Assembly (NCBI GenBank): GCA_944324135.1
Contig: CALUVE010000003.1
Span: forward strand, 47,135-111,134
Direction: 5' to 3'
DNA: 64,000 nucleotides
Origin: Candidatus Gastranaerophilales bacterium
GTDB lineage: Bacteria; Cyanobacteriota; Vampirovibrionia; Gastranaerophilales; Gastranaerophilaceae
In this document: piece after piece, positions 26,015 through 35,673 of the stretch
Numbering within the stretch: position 1 is the first letter of the stretch
How the letters are laid out: each line of letters opens with the position of its first letter
Notes under the pieces: generated by a model
The model's database searches: none
Told to the model about the DNA's origin: nothing
The model's input: only the letters and a program-made list of their open reading frames with translations
Translations under genes and position numbers: made by a program

Positions 26015-27163
26015 ATGCACGATTTTATTTTTAAAGAGATATCAGATGCAAATATTGAAACCGAGTTGTCCGAAATAGGTTTTGATTCATCGTATATTCG
26101 CAAAGCACGCGAAAAATTTGAGTATAAAAATATCAAAATTTTCGGACTTTCTGTAGCGCAGGCAAATATTTTGAAACAAACTGCATTAACCGTTGGAGCG
26201 GATTGCGGAACTCACAGAGAAACTATTACAGGACGCGTTGAAGCGAGTGATTGTATACTCGGCGGAAGTGTTTCTCAGATAAAAAAAATTTCCGAAAAAT
26301 TAAAGTCTCAGCCTTTTGGACTAAAGGTTCTGGGGTATCAGCTTGCTGACTATGTATCAGATTCAGCAGGTGTAATGAGTCCAAAGCTGGTCGGTATCTT
26401 GAATGTTACCCCGAATTCATTTTCGGATGGCGGAATGTATAATGATTTTGAAAGTGCAAAGGCACATCTTTTAGAGTTGATAGAAGATGGAGCAGATATC
26501 ATTGATATTGGCGCAGAATCCACAAAACCTTTTTCAGAACCGGCAAGCCCTGCGGTTCAACTGGAAAAATTATTGCCGCTCATAGATTTTGCAAAAGAGA
26601 AAACCGTAATTAGTATAGATACCAGAAGTGCCAGAGTCGCAGAAGAATGTATAAAAGTAGGTGCAAGAATTATAAATGACGTTTCGGGATTTGATTTTGA
26701 CGAGAAGATGGCGGAAACTATTGCTAAATATGATGTTCAGGTTGTTATACAGCATTCTGCGGGCAGCCCTGACACTATGGCTCAAAATCACGTTAAAACA
26801 AATCTTGCTGACGAAATTTTTCTTTCACTTAAACAAAAAATTGATAACGCAGTGAGAGCCGGTATCGGGCAGGAAAATATTATTGTTGACCCGGGAATTG
26901 GTTTTGGCAAAACACAATTGCAAAATATTGAACTGATAAAACGAATCAGAGAACTTCAATCTCTTGGTTGTCTTATTATGCTCGGAACTTCCCGCAAGAG
27001 TTTTCTTGATATGCAAGATAAGGATAACAATTACAAAGATATTTTTACTGTTGCAATAAATGCTCTGGCTCTTGAACGCGGTGTTGATTACTTGAGAGTC
27101 CATAATGTCAAACTCCATAGAGAATTGATTAATTTGATGGACAAATTTAATACCTTGAAGTAG
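26015..27163 (+). CDS. folP: Dihydropteroate synthase with N-terminal extension
   Basis: Condenses p-aminobenzoate with dihydropterin pyrophosphate in folate synthesis. The catalytic barrel starts near residue 125 with LVGILNVTPNSFSDGG and contains GADIIDIGAESTKPFS, VISIDTR, INDVSGFDFD, VVIQHSAG, VDPGIGFGKT, LGTSRKSF and LRVHNV. About 125 residues precede it, with SVAQANILKQTALTVGADCGTHRETITG; this added domain is found in some folP proteins but its role is unknown. The mRNA looks leaderless. A long palindrome follows the gene. Confidence 0.92.
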   Translation: MHDFIFKEISDANIETELSEIGFDSSYIRKAREKFEYKNIKIFGLSVAQANILKQTALTVGADCGTHRETITGRVEASDCILGGSVSQIKKISEKLKSQPFGLKVLGYQLADYVSDSAGVMSPKLVGILNVTPNSFSDGGMYNDFESAKAHLLELIEDGADIIDIGAESTKPFSEPASPAVQLEKLLPLIDFAKEKTVISIDTRSARVAEECIKVGARIINDVSGFDFDEKMAETIAKYDVQVVIQHSAGSPDTMAQNHVKTNLADEIFLSLKQKIDNAVRAGIGQENIIVDPGIGFGKTQLQNIELIKRIRELQSLGCLIMLGTSRKSFLDMQDKDNNYKDIFTVAINALALERGVDYLRVHNVKLHRELINLMDKFNTLK

Positions 27164-27202
27164 TTGTAATGGTAATATAAAGTAATCATTTTTTATTATT
27201 AG

Positions 27203-27278
27203 CAGCAGGGAAATATTATTTTCGGAACACGCTCCCGCTCTGCTCCCGCTATCGTCCTCAAATAACATTTCCCTGCTG
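27203..27278. repeat. Long palindrome between folP and gatB
   Basis: A perfect 12-bp outer stem (CAGCAGGGAAAT 27203-27214 with ATTTCCCTGCTG 27267-27278) continues for six further pairs after one mismatch. The interior holds GCTCCCGCT twice and a GGA/TCC pair. There is no U-tract. It could be a mobile palindrome or a structured RNA; no gene lies in 27164-27404. Confidence 0.6.
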
Positions 27279-27404
27279 TAAAATTGTGCTGTTAGATTTT
27301 AGGGGAATAGTTTTCAAGTTTTTGCTGTTTACAATCCTGTATTCACTTTTTTATGTTCATGGTAAAATGAATGTAAAAAATAAAGAGTTTTTTAAGGAGA
27401 AGCT

Positions 27405-28847
27405 ATGGAAAATTTGAGAGATAAATACGAAGTTGTAATCGGTTTGGAAGTGCACGCACAATTGAAAACCAAATCGAAAATATTTGCGCCGGACGGGACT
27501 GAATTCGGTAAAGAACCAAATACTCAAACAAGCCCGATTACTCTGGGTATGCCGGGGGTTTTGCCTGTTTTGAATAAAGAGGCTGTTAATATGGGTATCC
27601 TCACAGGGCTTGCTCTGAACTGCGAAATTCCTGAACGCTGCAAATTTGACAGAAAACAGTATTTTTATCCTGATTTGCCGAAAGGATATCAAATTTCCCA
27701 GTACGATGAACCGATTTGTGTAAACGGTTATCTTGATATTAAAGGTAAAAGAATAGGTATTACCCGTGCGCATTTGGAGGAAGATGCAGGTAAGCTTGTT
27801 CACGCAGGTGCTGACGGGCTTGCAGGTTCAAGCTATTCTCTGGTTGACCTCAACCGTGCAGGAACTCCGCTTTTGGAAATTGTTTCTGAACCTGATATGA
27901 GAAGTTCTGATGAGGCAAGAGCTTATATGGAAGAGTTGAGAAATATTGTACGCTACATCGGAGTCTGTGACGGCAACCTTGAAGAAGGGTCTATGAGATG
28001 TGATGCAAATATTTCTATCATGCCTAAAGGGTCAAAAGAATTCGGCACCCGCGCTGAAATCAAAAACGTAAACAGTTTCTCAGCGCTCCAGCGTGCTATT
28101 GAATATGAAATTGACAGACAAATCGAAATCGTAGAAGAGGGCGGTAAAGTCGTTCAAGAAACAAGATTGTGGGATGATAACTCCCGTGAAACACGTTCTA
28201 TGCGCGGCAAAGAAGATGCTCACGATTATCGTTATTTTCCGGAACCGGATTTGATGCCGCTTTATATTTCACGCGAATGGGTTCAGGAAATAAAAGACAA
28301 AATGCCTGAACTGCCGTCTCAAAAACGTGCAAGATACCAGAGTATCGGACTCAGTGAATATGATGCATCTGTTATCGTTGAACAAATGGGGCTTGCTCTA
28401 TTCTTTGATAAAGTTCTTGAACTCGGCGGCAACGCTAAAATTGCAGTTAATTTCATTATGGGCGAAATTGCAGCTCACCTCAAAGAAGAACATATTGAAA
28501 TCACAGAAACTAAACTTACACCGGAAAATCTTGTCGAACTTATCGCTTTGATTGAAAAAGGTACTATTTCAAATAATATAGGTAAGCAAATCATTGTTGA
28601 TATGATGAAAGACGGTACTATGGCTTCTGAAATCGTTGAGAAACGCGGACTTAGCCAAATCAGTGATGAGGGTGCCATTAAAGCTATTGTTCAGAAAGTT
28701 GTTGATGCAAATCCTGAGCAGGTAGCATCTTATAAAGCCGGAAAAGTTCAGCTCTTAGGTTTCTTTGTCGGTCAGGTTATGAAAGAAACCAAAGGAAGAG
28801 CTAACCCGAAAACTGTTAACGAATTATTAAAGGAAATACTTGGCTGA
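27405..28847 (+). CDS. gatB: Asp/Glu-tRNA(Asn/Gln) amidotransferase subunit B
   Basis: GatB recognises mis-acylated Glu-tRNA-Gln or Asp-tRNA-Asn and supplies the kinase site in the GatCAB complex. [21 protein letters not shown] opens it; [66 protein letters not shown] and [10 protein letters not shown] are signatures. The C-terminal YqeY-like helical domain ends [27 protein letters not shown] precedes the ATG. gatA and gatC are not in this window. Confidence 0.97.
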   Translation: MENLRDKYEVVIGLEVHAQLKTKSKIFAPDGTEFGKEPNTQTSPITLGMPGVLPVLNKEAVNMGILTGLALNCEIPERCKFDRKQYFYPDLPKGYQISQYDEPICVNGYLDIKGKRIGITRAHLEEDAGKLVHAGADGLAGSSYSLVDLNRAGTPLLEIVSEPDMRSSDEARAYMEELRNIVRYIGVCDGNLEEGSMRCDANISIMPKGSKEFGTRAEIKNVNSFSALQRAIEYEIDRQIEIVEEGGKVVQETRLWDDNSRETRSMRGKEDAHDYRYFPEPDLMPLYISREWVQEIKDKMPELPSQKRARYQSIGLSEYDASVIVEQMGLALFFDKVLELGGNAKIAVNFIMGEIAAHLKEEHIEITETKLTPENLVELIALIEKGTISNNIGKQIIVDMMKDGTMASEIVEKRGLSQISDEGAIKAIVQKVVDANPEQVASYKAGKVQLLGFFVGQVMKETKGRANPKTVNELLKEILG

Positions 28848-28848
28848 T

Positions 28849-29904
28849 ATGTTTAAAAATTCTAATCAAAAATCAAGCATGGAATGCGAAATTTTCGAAC
28901 AACCGGAAATTTTAAAAAATATTTTGAATACTTATGTAAACGGTGAAGAAATCAAAATTACGCTTCCTGAAAATATTAACAAAGTAGTTCTGGTAGCAAG
29001 CGGATCTTCTTATAATTGTGCAAGATTTGCTGCAGATTTGTTCGGCAATGTTGCGCAAATTGAAGCAAGAGCAATTTATTCAAGTGAATTCTTGCTCAAA
29101 TCTGCTGTTCCCCATGCAGATGATATTCTTTATGTTTTTATAACTCAATCCGGCGAAACTTCCGATACAAATAAAGCTTTGAATAAAGCCAAACAGTTTG
29201 GGGTACAGACTCTCTGTGTTACAAACAAAAAAGATTCAACAATCTGGCAGGCGTCTGATTTCAAAATTGATTGTATGGCAGGAGAAGAAAAAAGTATTGC
29301 TGCAACAAAATCTCTCAGTGCTCAGATGCTTTGTTTAAGCTTGATTATCCTGAAATATGCACAGTTCAAAGGTATTGATATTGCAAATCATCTGGTAAAT
29401 ATTGCTTCTCTGCCGCAGGTTGTGGCTGAAACTCTGGAACATAAGGATTGCCTTATGGATATGGCAGCTTTTCTGTCTAAATTTCAGAATATTATAGTTG
29501 CAGCAGATGGAATTTCTTACGCCATTGCACGGGAAGCTTGTTTGAAAATTAAAGAAACCTCTTATCTGAATATTTCATCAAGTATCTTAGGTGAATTTAT
29601 GCACGGACATGTTGCTGTTTTGAATAACAAAGCTGCTCTTTTGTATATCTGTGTGGATGATATGAATTACACCGCTATCAAAAATTTGAACAAAATTATT
29701 GAAGAATATGATACTCCTATTTCTGTTATCGGTCAGTCAAATTCTCAGGTCGATACAAAATACTTTATCGGTGTTAACTATGAAAGCGAACTCGTAAAAA
29801 GTTTTGCATGTGTTGTCTTGATTCAGCTTCTCGCACTGGAAATTGCATATAAGCTCAAGCGCAATGTTGACAAGCCGCACGGGCTTAACAAAGTCGTTCA
29901 GTAA
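28849..29904 (+). CDS. SIS-domain sugar isomerase/deaminase (GlmS C-terminal-like)
   Basis: A 351-residue protein with two SIS folds like the isomerase half of GlmS but no glutaminase domain. Motifs are VLVASGSSYNCARFAADLF, VFITQSGETSDTNKA, EKSIAATKSLSAQML and the C-terminal DKPHGLNKVVQ, which corresponds to the isomerase tail. This combination occurs in NagB-II/AgaS-like deaminases. The substrate is likely a phosphosugar. The start is ambiguous: TTG at 28840 overlaps gatB, ATG at 28849 does not. A terminator follows at 29918. Confidence 0.8.
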   Translation: MFKNSNQKSSMECEIFEQPEILKNILNTYVNGEEIKITLPENINKVVLVASGSSYNCARFAADLFGNVAQIEARAIYSSEFLLKSAVPHADDILYVFITQSGETSDTNKALNKAKQFGVQTLCVTNKKDSTIWQASDFKIDCMAGEEKSIAATKSLSAQMLCLSLIILKYAQFKGIDIANHLVNIASLPQVVAETLEHKDCLMDMAAFLSKFQNIIVAADGISYAIAREACLKIKETSYLNISSSILGEFMHGHVAVLNNKAALLYICVDDMNYTAIKNLNKIIEEYDTPISVIGQSNSQVDTKYFIGVNYESELVKSFACVVLIQLLALEIAYKLKRNVDKPHGLNKVVQ

Positions 29905-29917
29905 GTTTAATAAATAC

Positions 29918-29950
29918 AAAAAATATCTTCTATTATAGAAGATATTTTTT
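29918..29950 (+). terminator. Hairpin terminator after the SIS gene
   Basis: A palindrome of about 12 bp centred on TTCTATTATAGAA is followed by TTTTTTTT and preceded by A residues, so it can work in both directions. Confidence 0.85.
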
Positions 29951-29978
29951 TTGCTAAAATTTTTTAATTTGAACTTTT

Positions 29979-30320
29979 CTACGCTTGAGTATCTACCGCA
30001 TTTTTGTTGTCAGCTTTGGATTTTCTTGAATGGTTAATTATGGCATCCGGAATAGCGCCTAAACCTCTTCCGATAAGTGTAGCTGCTGCTACAAAAGCTG
30101 CCATGATTCCGTATGTCGCAGCTATAATCTTATTGCCTTTAGCAACTCTTGAGGCAAGAAGAGCTGCTGTCAAAGCTCCCAATCCTGATGCGGTAAATGC
30201 CCCGCCGCCGAGTAGTCCGACAACAGTTCCTATTCTCTTTCCGGTATTTGTTTTTTCATAAGTATTGCCTTTTTTTGTCTGAGCTAATCGGCCTGCAAAG
30301 GAAACACTACTTACTTCCAT
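29979..30320 (-). CDS. Small membrane protein with N-terminal SFAG motif
   Basis: A 113-residue protein starting MEVSSVSFAGRLAQTKKG. Two hydrophobic segments (about 33-58, GTVVGLLGGGAFTASGLGAL, and 65-88, IIAATYGIMAAFVAAATLIG) look like a helical hairpin; the C-terminus is charged. ATG at 30320 with AAAGGTG upstream is used. It shares the S-F-x-G motif seen at the N-terminus of neighbouring unknowns. Family unknown. Confidence 0.55.
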   Translation of the reverse strand: MEVSSVSFAGRLAQTKKGNTYEKTNTGKRIGTVVGLLGGGAFTASGLGALTAALLASRVAKGNKIIAATYGIMAAFVAAATLIGRGLGAIPDAIINHSRKSKADNKNAVDTQA

Positions 30321-30424
30321 TTTCAACACCTTTCTACCGCTTCTAACGCAGTGGTAAATATATTAAGTCCCAAACATGGAAATTTTTGTCTATATTTTGG
30401 GTAAAAATTTACAAATATTAATAA

Positions 30425-31459
30425 TTAAAATTGACTTAAAAATCTTTCGTCGTTATTGAAGAAAAGTCTGATGTCATCAACTGCATATTTGAGCATAGCC
30501 AGTCTTTCCACCCCCATACCGAAAGCAAATCCGGTATAAATATCCGGGTCAATACCTACACCTTTAAGTACATTTGGGTCAACCATACCGCAGCCGAGAA
30601 TTTCAAGCCAGCCGGTTCCGGAGCAAGTTCTGCAGCCTTTACCCTCACACATGATACATTGAACATCAACTTCTGCAGACGGTTCTGTGAACGGGAAGAA
30701 ACTGTTTCTGAAACGTGTCGGACGGCTTGCTCCAAAGTAAATTCTGATGAATTCGTTCAAAACACCTTTCAGGTCACCGAAAGTTATATCTTTATCAACA
30801 TACAACCCTTCAATCTGGTGGAAGAAGTTATTTTTTCTTGCGTTGATATTTTCGTTACGATAAACTCTGCCGGGTGCAACGATTCTGATTGGCGGTTTCT
30901 GTTCTTCCATTACATGGATTTGTGCGCCTGAAGTCTGGCTTCTTAAGACAACATTCGGGGCTATGTTTGTGTAGAATGTATCTTGAACATCACGAGCAGG
31001 GTGGTCTTTCGGTACATTTAACATATCAAAGTTAAAGTACTCGGTTTCAACTTCAGGTGAATTTCTGTCCGGTGCAACCGAAAAACCGAGACTCTGGAAA
31101 ATTGAAACAATTTCGTTTGTTGTGGATGTGAGAGGATGAACTTTTCCCTCCGGAGTGAATTTGCCGGGGAGGGTTATATCAATTCTTTCTTTTTGAAGTT
31201 TTTCATTGAGTTCTTTGTGATAAAATTCATCATATTTTAATTTTAATGATGCTTCCAGTTTTTGCGTGATTTCATTGGCAAGTGAGCCTACAATACGTTT
31301 ATCTTCATCGGATAAATTTTTGAGATTCTTTTTAATTTCGTTAAATTCACCTTTGCGGCTCAGGTACTTCCCTCGTATTTCTTCTATGTCGCTTATTGAA
31401 GATGCTTTTGCCAAATCATCATTTGCATTTTTGAAAATTGTTTCAAGTTGTTGTTTCAT
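30425..31459 (-). CDS. pheS: Phenylalanine-tRNA ligase alpha subunit
   Basis: Catalytic alpha subunit of the (alpha-beta)2 Phe-tRNA synthetase. The N-terminal coiled coil (RGKYLSRKGEFNEIKKNL) binds tRNA; class II motifs include DVQDTFYTNI, LRSQTSGAQI, GRVYRNENINARKNNFFHQIEGL, RFRNSFFPFTEPSAEV and GFAFGMGVERLAMLKY. CIMCEGKGCRTCSGTGW is the usual Cys cluster. The beta subunit gene (pheT), often adjacent, is not downstream here. AGAGGG precedes the ATG. It lies 18 bp after the MBL hydrolase gene. Confidence 0.97.
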   Translation of the reverse strand: MKQQLETIFKNANDDLAKASSISDIEEIRGKYLSRKGEFNEIKKNLKNLSDEDKRIVGSLANEITQKLEASLKLKYDEFYHKELNEKLQKERIDITLPGKFTPEGKVHPLTSTTNEIVSIFQSLGFSVAPDRNSPEVETEYFNFDMLNVPKDHPARDVQDTFYTNIAPNVVLRSQTSGAQIHVMEEQKPPIRIVAPGRVYRNENINARKNNFFHQIEGLYVDKDITFGDLKGVLNEFIRIYFGASRPTRFRNSFFPFTEPSAEVDVQCIMCEGKGCRTCSGTGWLEILGCGMVDPNVLKGVGIDPDIYTGFAFGMGVERLAMLKYAVDDIRLFFNNDERFLSQF

Positions 31460-31477
31460 TTTTCCCTCTACTAATTT

Positions 31478-32098
31478 TTAAATAAACTGGTTATAATTTT
31501 TTTCGTGTCCTATTGTAGATGACGGACCGTGTCCGGGGTAGACATTGATATCGTCATCAAGATTGAAAAGAACCCCTTTCACGCTATTGAGCAAGGTTTT
31601 GAAATTTCCGCCGTATAAGTCGGTTCTTCCGACACTTTCTCTAAATAAAGTATCCCCCGAAAACAATTTGTCGTCAACAAGGTAGCACACTCCGCCCTCA
31701 GAGTGCCCCGGAGTATGGAGGATTTTAATTTTTGTATTTCCGAGTGGTAATTCCTGTCCATCTTCCACCAATTCATCATATTCAGGCGGTTCAACTTTTT
31801 GATTCATCCCGAACAGGGACATAATTTGATTGATATTTTCAAGCATAAATACATCGGATTTGTGGATATAAACTTTTGCACCGAGGGCTTTTTTCATTTC
31901 ATTTACCCCGAGCACATGGTCAAAATGTCCGTGTGTCAAAAGAATATATTTTATATTTGCACCGAGAGCATTTGCATCATCAACAATTTCCTGTTTCATT
32001 TCGGAACAGTCAATGAGTGCACCTTCTTTTGTTTCTTCGTCCACAAGCAGATAATTGTTTGCCTCAATAGGACCTGAAATATATTCTTTCAAAATCAT
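31478..32098 (-). CDS. MBL-fold metallohydrolase, glyoxalase II-like
   Basis: A 206-residue metallo-beta-lactamase-fold hydrolase. The metal motif is LLTHGHFDHVLG (H-x-H-x-D-H), followed by ILHTPGHSEGGVCYL, LFSGDTLFRESVGRTD and VYPGHGPSSTIGHEK, a set shared by YcbL-like and glyoxalase II-type hydrolases. The substrate is probably a thioester or related small molecule. AAGGAAG lies upstream of the ATG. It is 5 bp after kdsA and cotranscribed with it. Confidence 0.88.
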   Translation of the reverse strand: MILKEYISGPIEANNYLLVDEETKEGALIDCSEMKQEIVDDANALGANIKYILLTHGHFDHVLGVNEMKKALGAKVYIHKSDVFMLENINQIMSLFGMNQKVEPPEYDELVEDGQELPLGNTKIKILHTPGHSEGGVCYLVDDKLFSGDTLFRESVGRTDLYGGNFKTLLNSVKGVLFNLDDDINVYPGHGPSSTIGHEKNYNQFI

Positions 32099-32103
32099 AA
32101 AAA

Positions 32104-32919
32104 CTACTTCCTTACAAGCGTAAAGATATCTTTACACATCTTAAATTCTTTTTCAGCGTCGGCAAGTGCCAGCATGTTCGGGCCGTCGCAGAGAGCCTTA
32201 TCCGGATTTGGATGAATTTCAAAGAAAAGACCGTGCGCGCCGGCAGCCATTGCAGCTCTTGCAAGCGGCGGAACAAATCTTCTGTCTCCTCCTGAACAGC
32301 TTCCGTTTGCACCCGGCAGTTGTACACTGTGGGTTGCGTCAAATATTATAGGGAATCCAAATTCGCTCATAATAGGAACTGAACGGAAATCAACAACAAG
32401 ATTGTTATAACCGAAAGTTACTCCTCTTTCTGTCACAAGTATATTTGAATTGCCGCTTTCTTCAACCTTTTTTATCAAACCTTTCATTTGTTCCGGCGCA
32501 AGAAATTGCCCTTTTTTGATATTTACAATTTTCCCTGTTTTGGCTGCTGCGACCAACAGGTCAGTCTGGCGGCACAAGAATGCGGGGATTTGTAATATAT
32601 CTGCAACTTCGCTTACAGGAGCTGCCTGTTCCGGTGAATGGATGTCCGTCACTATGGGCAGGTTGAATTTTGATTTGATGCCGTCAAGAATTTCAAGTCC
32701 TTTTTCAAGCCCCGGCCCTCTATAATTTGATAAAGAGGAACGGTTTGCTTTGTCAAAGGATGATTTAAACACAAAATTTATGTCTAATTTTGTTGTAATT
32801 TCTTTCAGCGTGCGGGCGGTTTCTTCCATTATATCAGGACTTTCAATGACGCACGGGCCGGCAAGTATTGTTAATTTGTTTCCGCCTATTGTAAAATTGT
32901 TTAACTTTATTTCTCTCAT
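32104..32919 (-). CDS. kdsA: 3-deoxy-8-phosphooctulonate synthase
   Basis: Condenses arabinose-5-phosphate with phosphoenolpyruvate to KDO-8-phosphate for lipopolysaccharide. [65 protein letters not shown] and [15 protein letters not shown] are family signatures. The presence of this gene indicates a diderm cell with KDO-containing LPS. The start codon is preceded by TATAAT 6 nt upstream and no Shine-Dalgarno. kdsA heads a kdsA - MBL - pheS run. Confidence 0.96.
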   Translation of the reverse strand: MREIKLNNFTIGGNKLTILAGPCVIESPDIMEETARTLKEITTKLDINFVFKSSFDKANRSSLSNYRGPGLEKGLEILDGIKSKFNLPIVTDIHSPEQAAPVSEVADILQIPAFLCRQTDLLVAAAKTGKIVNIKKGQFLAPEQMKGLIKKVEESGNSNILVTERGVTFGYNNLVVDFRSVPIMSEFGFPIIFDATHSVQLPGANGSCSGGDRRFVPPLARAAMAAGAHGLFFEIHPNPDKALCDGPNMLALADAEKEFKMCKDIFTLVRK

Positions 32920-32925
32920 AGTTTT

Positions 32926-32954
32926 ATTATATTAAAAATATACAGGAATTACAA
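32926..32954 (-). promoter_or_regulatory. Promoter abutting the kdsA start
   Basis: On the minus strand TTGTAA (32949-32954) and TATAAT (32926-32931) are 17 bp apart. The ATG begins 6 nt past the -10 box, implying a leaderless message. Confidence 0.7.
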
Positions 32955-32996
32955 ATTTGTTTATGTAAAATTTGCTGTATAAATCCCCTTTATGTT

Positions 32997-33242
32997 TCAG
33001 TCAACTAACTGGTAAAGGGTTGGAGCTTCCTGCACGCTCACGTTGTTTTCCGGCACACGTAAAACTTTTGCGCGGACTGTTCTGTTTGCGTAAATGATTT
33101 CTATAATATCGCCCTCTTTAATTTGTTTGGAAGGTTTTGCGCTCTGTCCGTTTACATTTACTCTCCCCATATCAGAAACCTCATTAGCAACTGTGCGCCG
33201 TTTTATCAATCTTGAAACTTTTAAAAATTTGTCCAATCTCAT
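32997..33242 (-). CDS. rqcP: S4-domain ribosome quality control protein RqcP
   Basis: An 81-residue S4 RNA-binding domain protein. MRLDKFLKVSRLIKRRTVANE closely matches the opening I recall for YabO/RqcP of Bacillus, which helps RqcH add Ala tails to nascent chains on stalled 50S subunits. GRVNVNGQSAKPSKQIKEGD is the S4 loop, and YANRTVRAKVLRVPE the C-terminal strand. A generic Hsp15-like S4 protein is the alternative. GAGGGA precedes the ATG. Confidence 0.8.
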   Translation of the reverse strand: MRLDKFLKVSRLIKRRTVANEVSDMGRVNVNGQSAKPSKQIKEGDIIEIIYANRTVRAKVLRVPENNVSVQEAPTLYQLVD

Positions 33243-33329
33243 TTCTGTTCCCTCATCTTTAGTGTATCATAGTTTAATTATTTATGGTATAATAATTTCA
33301 GTTAATTGTAATTTGGAGCTTTATTTATA

Positions 33330-34163
33330 ATGAAAAAATACATATTTCTTTTGCTTTTTGTAATGTTATTCGGATTAGTTCATCAGGCGCCGGCTGCTGC
33401 AAAAGCGAAAGAAATCAGATTTGTGCAGGTTACAGATACACATTATTCCGCTGACAATCCTTATTCCGAAAAAGTTTTGAAAAGTACTGTCGAGGATATA
33501 AATAATCTTAACAACGTGTCATTTGTTGTTTTTACAGGGGATAATATAAATAAACAAAACCCTGAATATCTGAAACGTTTTATCCGTATTGTGAACAAAT
33601 TAAGACGTCCGTATTATATTGTTCTGGGTAATCACGATGTTTTCAGAAACAACGGACTTTCTAAACAGCAGTATATGGATATAGTAAAAAATTATAATTT
33701 ATTATATCCGACCAAAAAGACGAATTACGTGTTCAAAAGAAAGGGATATGTATTTATAATAGTTGACGGGGCAAAAGAAATTATCCCAAACAACAACGGT
33801 TACTATAGAAAAGATACTCTTGAATGGCTTGATAAAAAGCTGTCTAAATATCATAATAAACCGGTGGTTATTTTGCAGCACTTCCCGTTGATACCGCCAA
33901 AAGATATAAAGTCACACAGAACATATCAGGCTGATGTTTATCTTGATTTGTTGAAAAAACATCACAATGTTATTGCGGTTCTTGCAGGACACCATCATAT
34001 TAACGGTGAAACAATGCAGGACGGTATATATCATATTACGACTCCGACACTTTTGAACAACCCGCATCAGTATAAAATCATTGATATTTCAACGGTAAAA
34101 GGATTCTCTTCAATGATTTATACGCAGTTGAAAGAAGTTGAGGTGGATGAGTCGGGATTGTAA
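33330..34163 (+). CDS. Exported metallophosphoesterase
   Basis: A 277-residue calcineurin-like phosphoesterase with a signal peptide (FLLLFVMLFGLVHQAPAAAKA). The metal motifs are in order: QVTDTHYS (D-x-H), VFTGDNINK (G-D), VLGNHDVF (G-N-H-D), VVILQHFPL (H) and VLAGHHHINGE (G-H-x-H). This is the full dinuclear site, so an active phosphodiesterase or phosphatase in the periplasm is likely. GGAG lies upstream, and TATAAT near 33282 may be its promoter. Confidence 0.85.
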   Translation: MKKYIFLLLFVMLFGLVHQAPAAAKAKEIRFVQVTDTHYSADNPYSEKVLKSTVEDINNLNNVSFVVFTGDNINKQNPEYLKRFIRIVNKLRRPYYIVLGNHDVFRNNGLSKQQYMDIVKNYNLLYPTKKTNYVFKRKGYVFIIVDGAKEIIPNNNGYYRKDTLEWLDKKLSKYHNKPVVILQHFPLIPPKDIKSHRTYQADVYLDLLKKHHNVIAVLAGHHHINGETMQDGIYHITTPTLLNNPHQYKIIDISTVKGFSSMIYTQLKEVEVDESGL

Positions 34164-34238
34164 TCTTGATTTTTATCTAAAATGATATTATAATTAAAAA
34201 ATAAAAGAGCTTATAATTAGAGGATTAAAAAGAACATA

Positions 34239-35603
34239 ATGGATGACTCGGCAACTACCATATTTAACTTGTTTGTGATAGCGTTTCTGCTGTTTTCAAA
34301 CGGATTTTTTGTGGCTTCGGAATTTGCAATGGTAAAGGTCAGAAAGACCAGAATAGAGCAGCTTGTTAATGAGGGAAATTACAACGCTAAGATTGCACTT
34401 GAAGCATTGAAAGATTTGGATAAATTTATTGCTGCTGTTCAACTTGGTGTTACGATATCAAGTATCGGTTTAGGTTGGGTCGGCGAAGGCACCCTTGCTC
34501 ATATTATTGAACCTGTGTTTGCATTTATACCGGGCTTAGGTCAGGATATTGCAACACATACAATGGCAGTTTCTATTTCATTTGCTTTGATTACCCTCCT
34601 GCACGTTGTGATTGGTGAATTAATCCCGAAATCTATAGCTCTTGAATTTACGGAAAAAACAACTCTTATAATTGCAAAACCTATGCAGATTATAACTTTT
34701 GTATTCAATCCTTTCATCTGGATATTGAACGGGTTTGGCAACTGGTTGTTGAAATTATTCCACATCCCGCATTCTCACAGAGGCTCTCTGGTGCATTCTA
34801 CTGAGGAACTCGATATGCTGGTAAACGCCAGCTACGACGGCGGTGTGCTTAATGAAACCGAAAAAGATATTCTGCATAATGCGTTCAAATTTTCTGATTT
34901 GACAGCAAAACAGGTAATGGTTCCAAGAACAGACATGGTTTGTATCCCGATAGATATGTCCATAGAAGAGCTGAATAAACTTGCGGCTGAAAATCAATAT
35001 ACCCGCTATCCGGTTTATGAAGATGATATTGATCATATTACAGGACTTGTTCACGTTAAGGATTTGTATTCTCTTCTTCTGAAAAACGAAGAATGTCCGA
35101 TTAGCGCAATCCAGAGAGAAATTCTTTTAGTGCCGGAAACTATGACAATGGATAATCTGATTCTTGAATTCAAAAAACGTAAAGGTCAGATGGCTATTGT
35201 TATTGATGAATTCGGCGGAACTTCTGGGCTTATTACACTTGAGGATGTAATGGAAGAAATTTTCGGTGATGTTCAGGATGAATTTGACGAGGAAGAGGAA
35301 GAAGAAGATATTAAAGAAATTGCTCCCGATATATATGAAGCCAATGCAATGATGAGAATTGATGAAATTGCTGAATTTTTCAATCTTGATGAAAAGGATT
35401 TTGATGATGAGGATGTTGATACAATCGGCGGTCTTGTAGTTAAGCAGCTCGGCAGACTCGCTGAAGTCAATGACAGCGCTTCATTAAACGGGTTGAATTT
35501 CATTGTAAAAGAAATAGACGGTGCAAGAATTACAAAATTAATTATTAAAAAAGAACAACCGCCTGAAGAGGTTAATGAAGAAACTCAAGATAACAATAAT
35601 TAA
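34239..35603 (+). CDS. CNNM-type membrane protein with CBS pair and CorC/HlyC domain
   Basis: A 454-residue protein of the hemolysin-C/CorB family. A DUF21 transmembrane domain (FNLFVIAFLLFSNGFFVASEFAMVKVR, ALEALKDLDKFIAAVQLGVTI, GELIPKSIALEFTEK) is followed by two CBS motifs (LTAKQVMVPRTDMVCIP and GQMAIVIDEFGGTSGLITLEDVMEEIFGD) and a CorC/HlyC C-terminal domain. Family members transport Mg2+ or other divalent ions. An acidic linker (EEEEEEDIKEI) follows the CBS pair. A terminator follows at 35625. Confidence 0.92.
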   Translation: MDDSATTIFNLFVIAFLLFSNGFFVASEFAMVKVRKTRIEQLVNEGNYNAKIALEALKDLDKFIAAVQLGVTISSIGLGWVGEGTLAHIIEPVFAFIPGLGQDIATHTMAVSISFALITLLHVVIGELIPKSIALEFTEKTTLIIAKPMQIITFVFNPFIWILNGFGNWLLKLFHIPHSHRGSLVHSTEELDMLVNASYDGGVLNETEKDILHNAFKFSDLTAKQVMVPRTDMVCIPIDMSIEELNKLAAENQYTRYPVYEDDIDHITGLVHVKDLYSLLLKNEECPISAIQREILLVPETMTMDNLILEFKKRKGQMAIVIDEFGGTSGLITLEDVMEEIFGDVQDEFDEEEEEEDIKEIAPDIYEANAMMRIDEIAEFFNLDEKDFDDEDVDTIGGLVVKQLGRLAEVNDSASLNGLNFIVKEIDGARITKLIIKKEQPPEEVNEETQDNNN

Positions 35604-35624
35604 TTTTTTTCAATTATATGTTAT

Positions 35625-35655
35625 AAACCCTCTGTTTTAAAACAGAGGGTTTGTT
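35625..35655. terminator. Bidirectional hairpin terminator
   Basis: AAACCCTCTGTTTT (35625-35638) is the exact reverse complement of AAAACAGAGGGTTT (35639-35652), followed by GTTTATTT. It separates the CNNM gene from the convergent 35674-37254 gene. Confidence 0.85.
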
Positions 35656-35673
35656 TATTTGAAAATATGTAAA

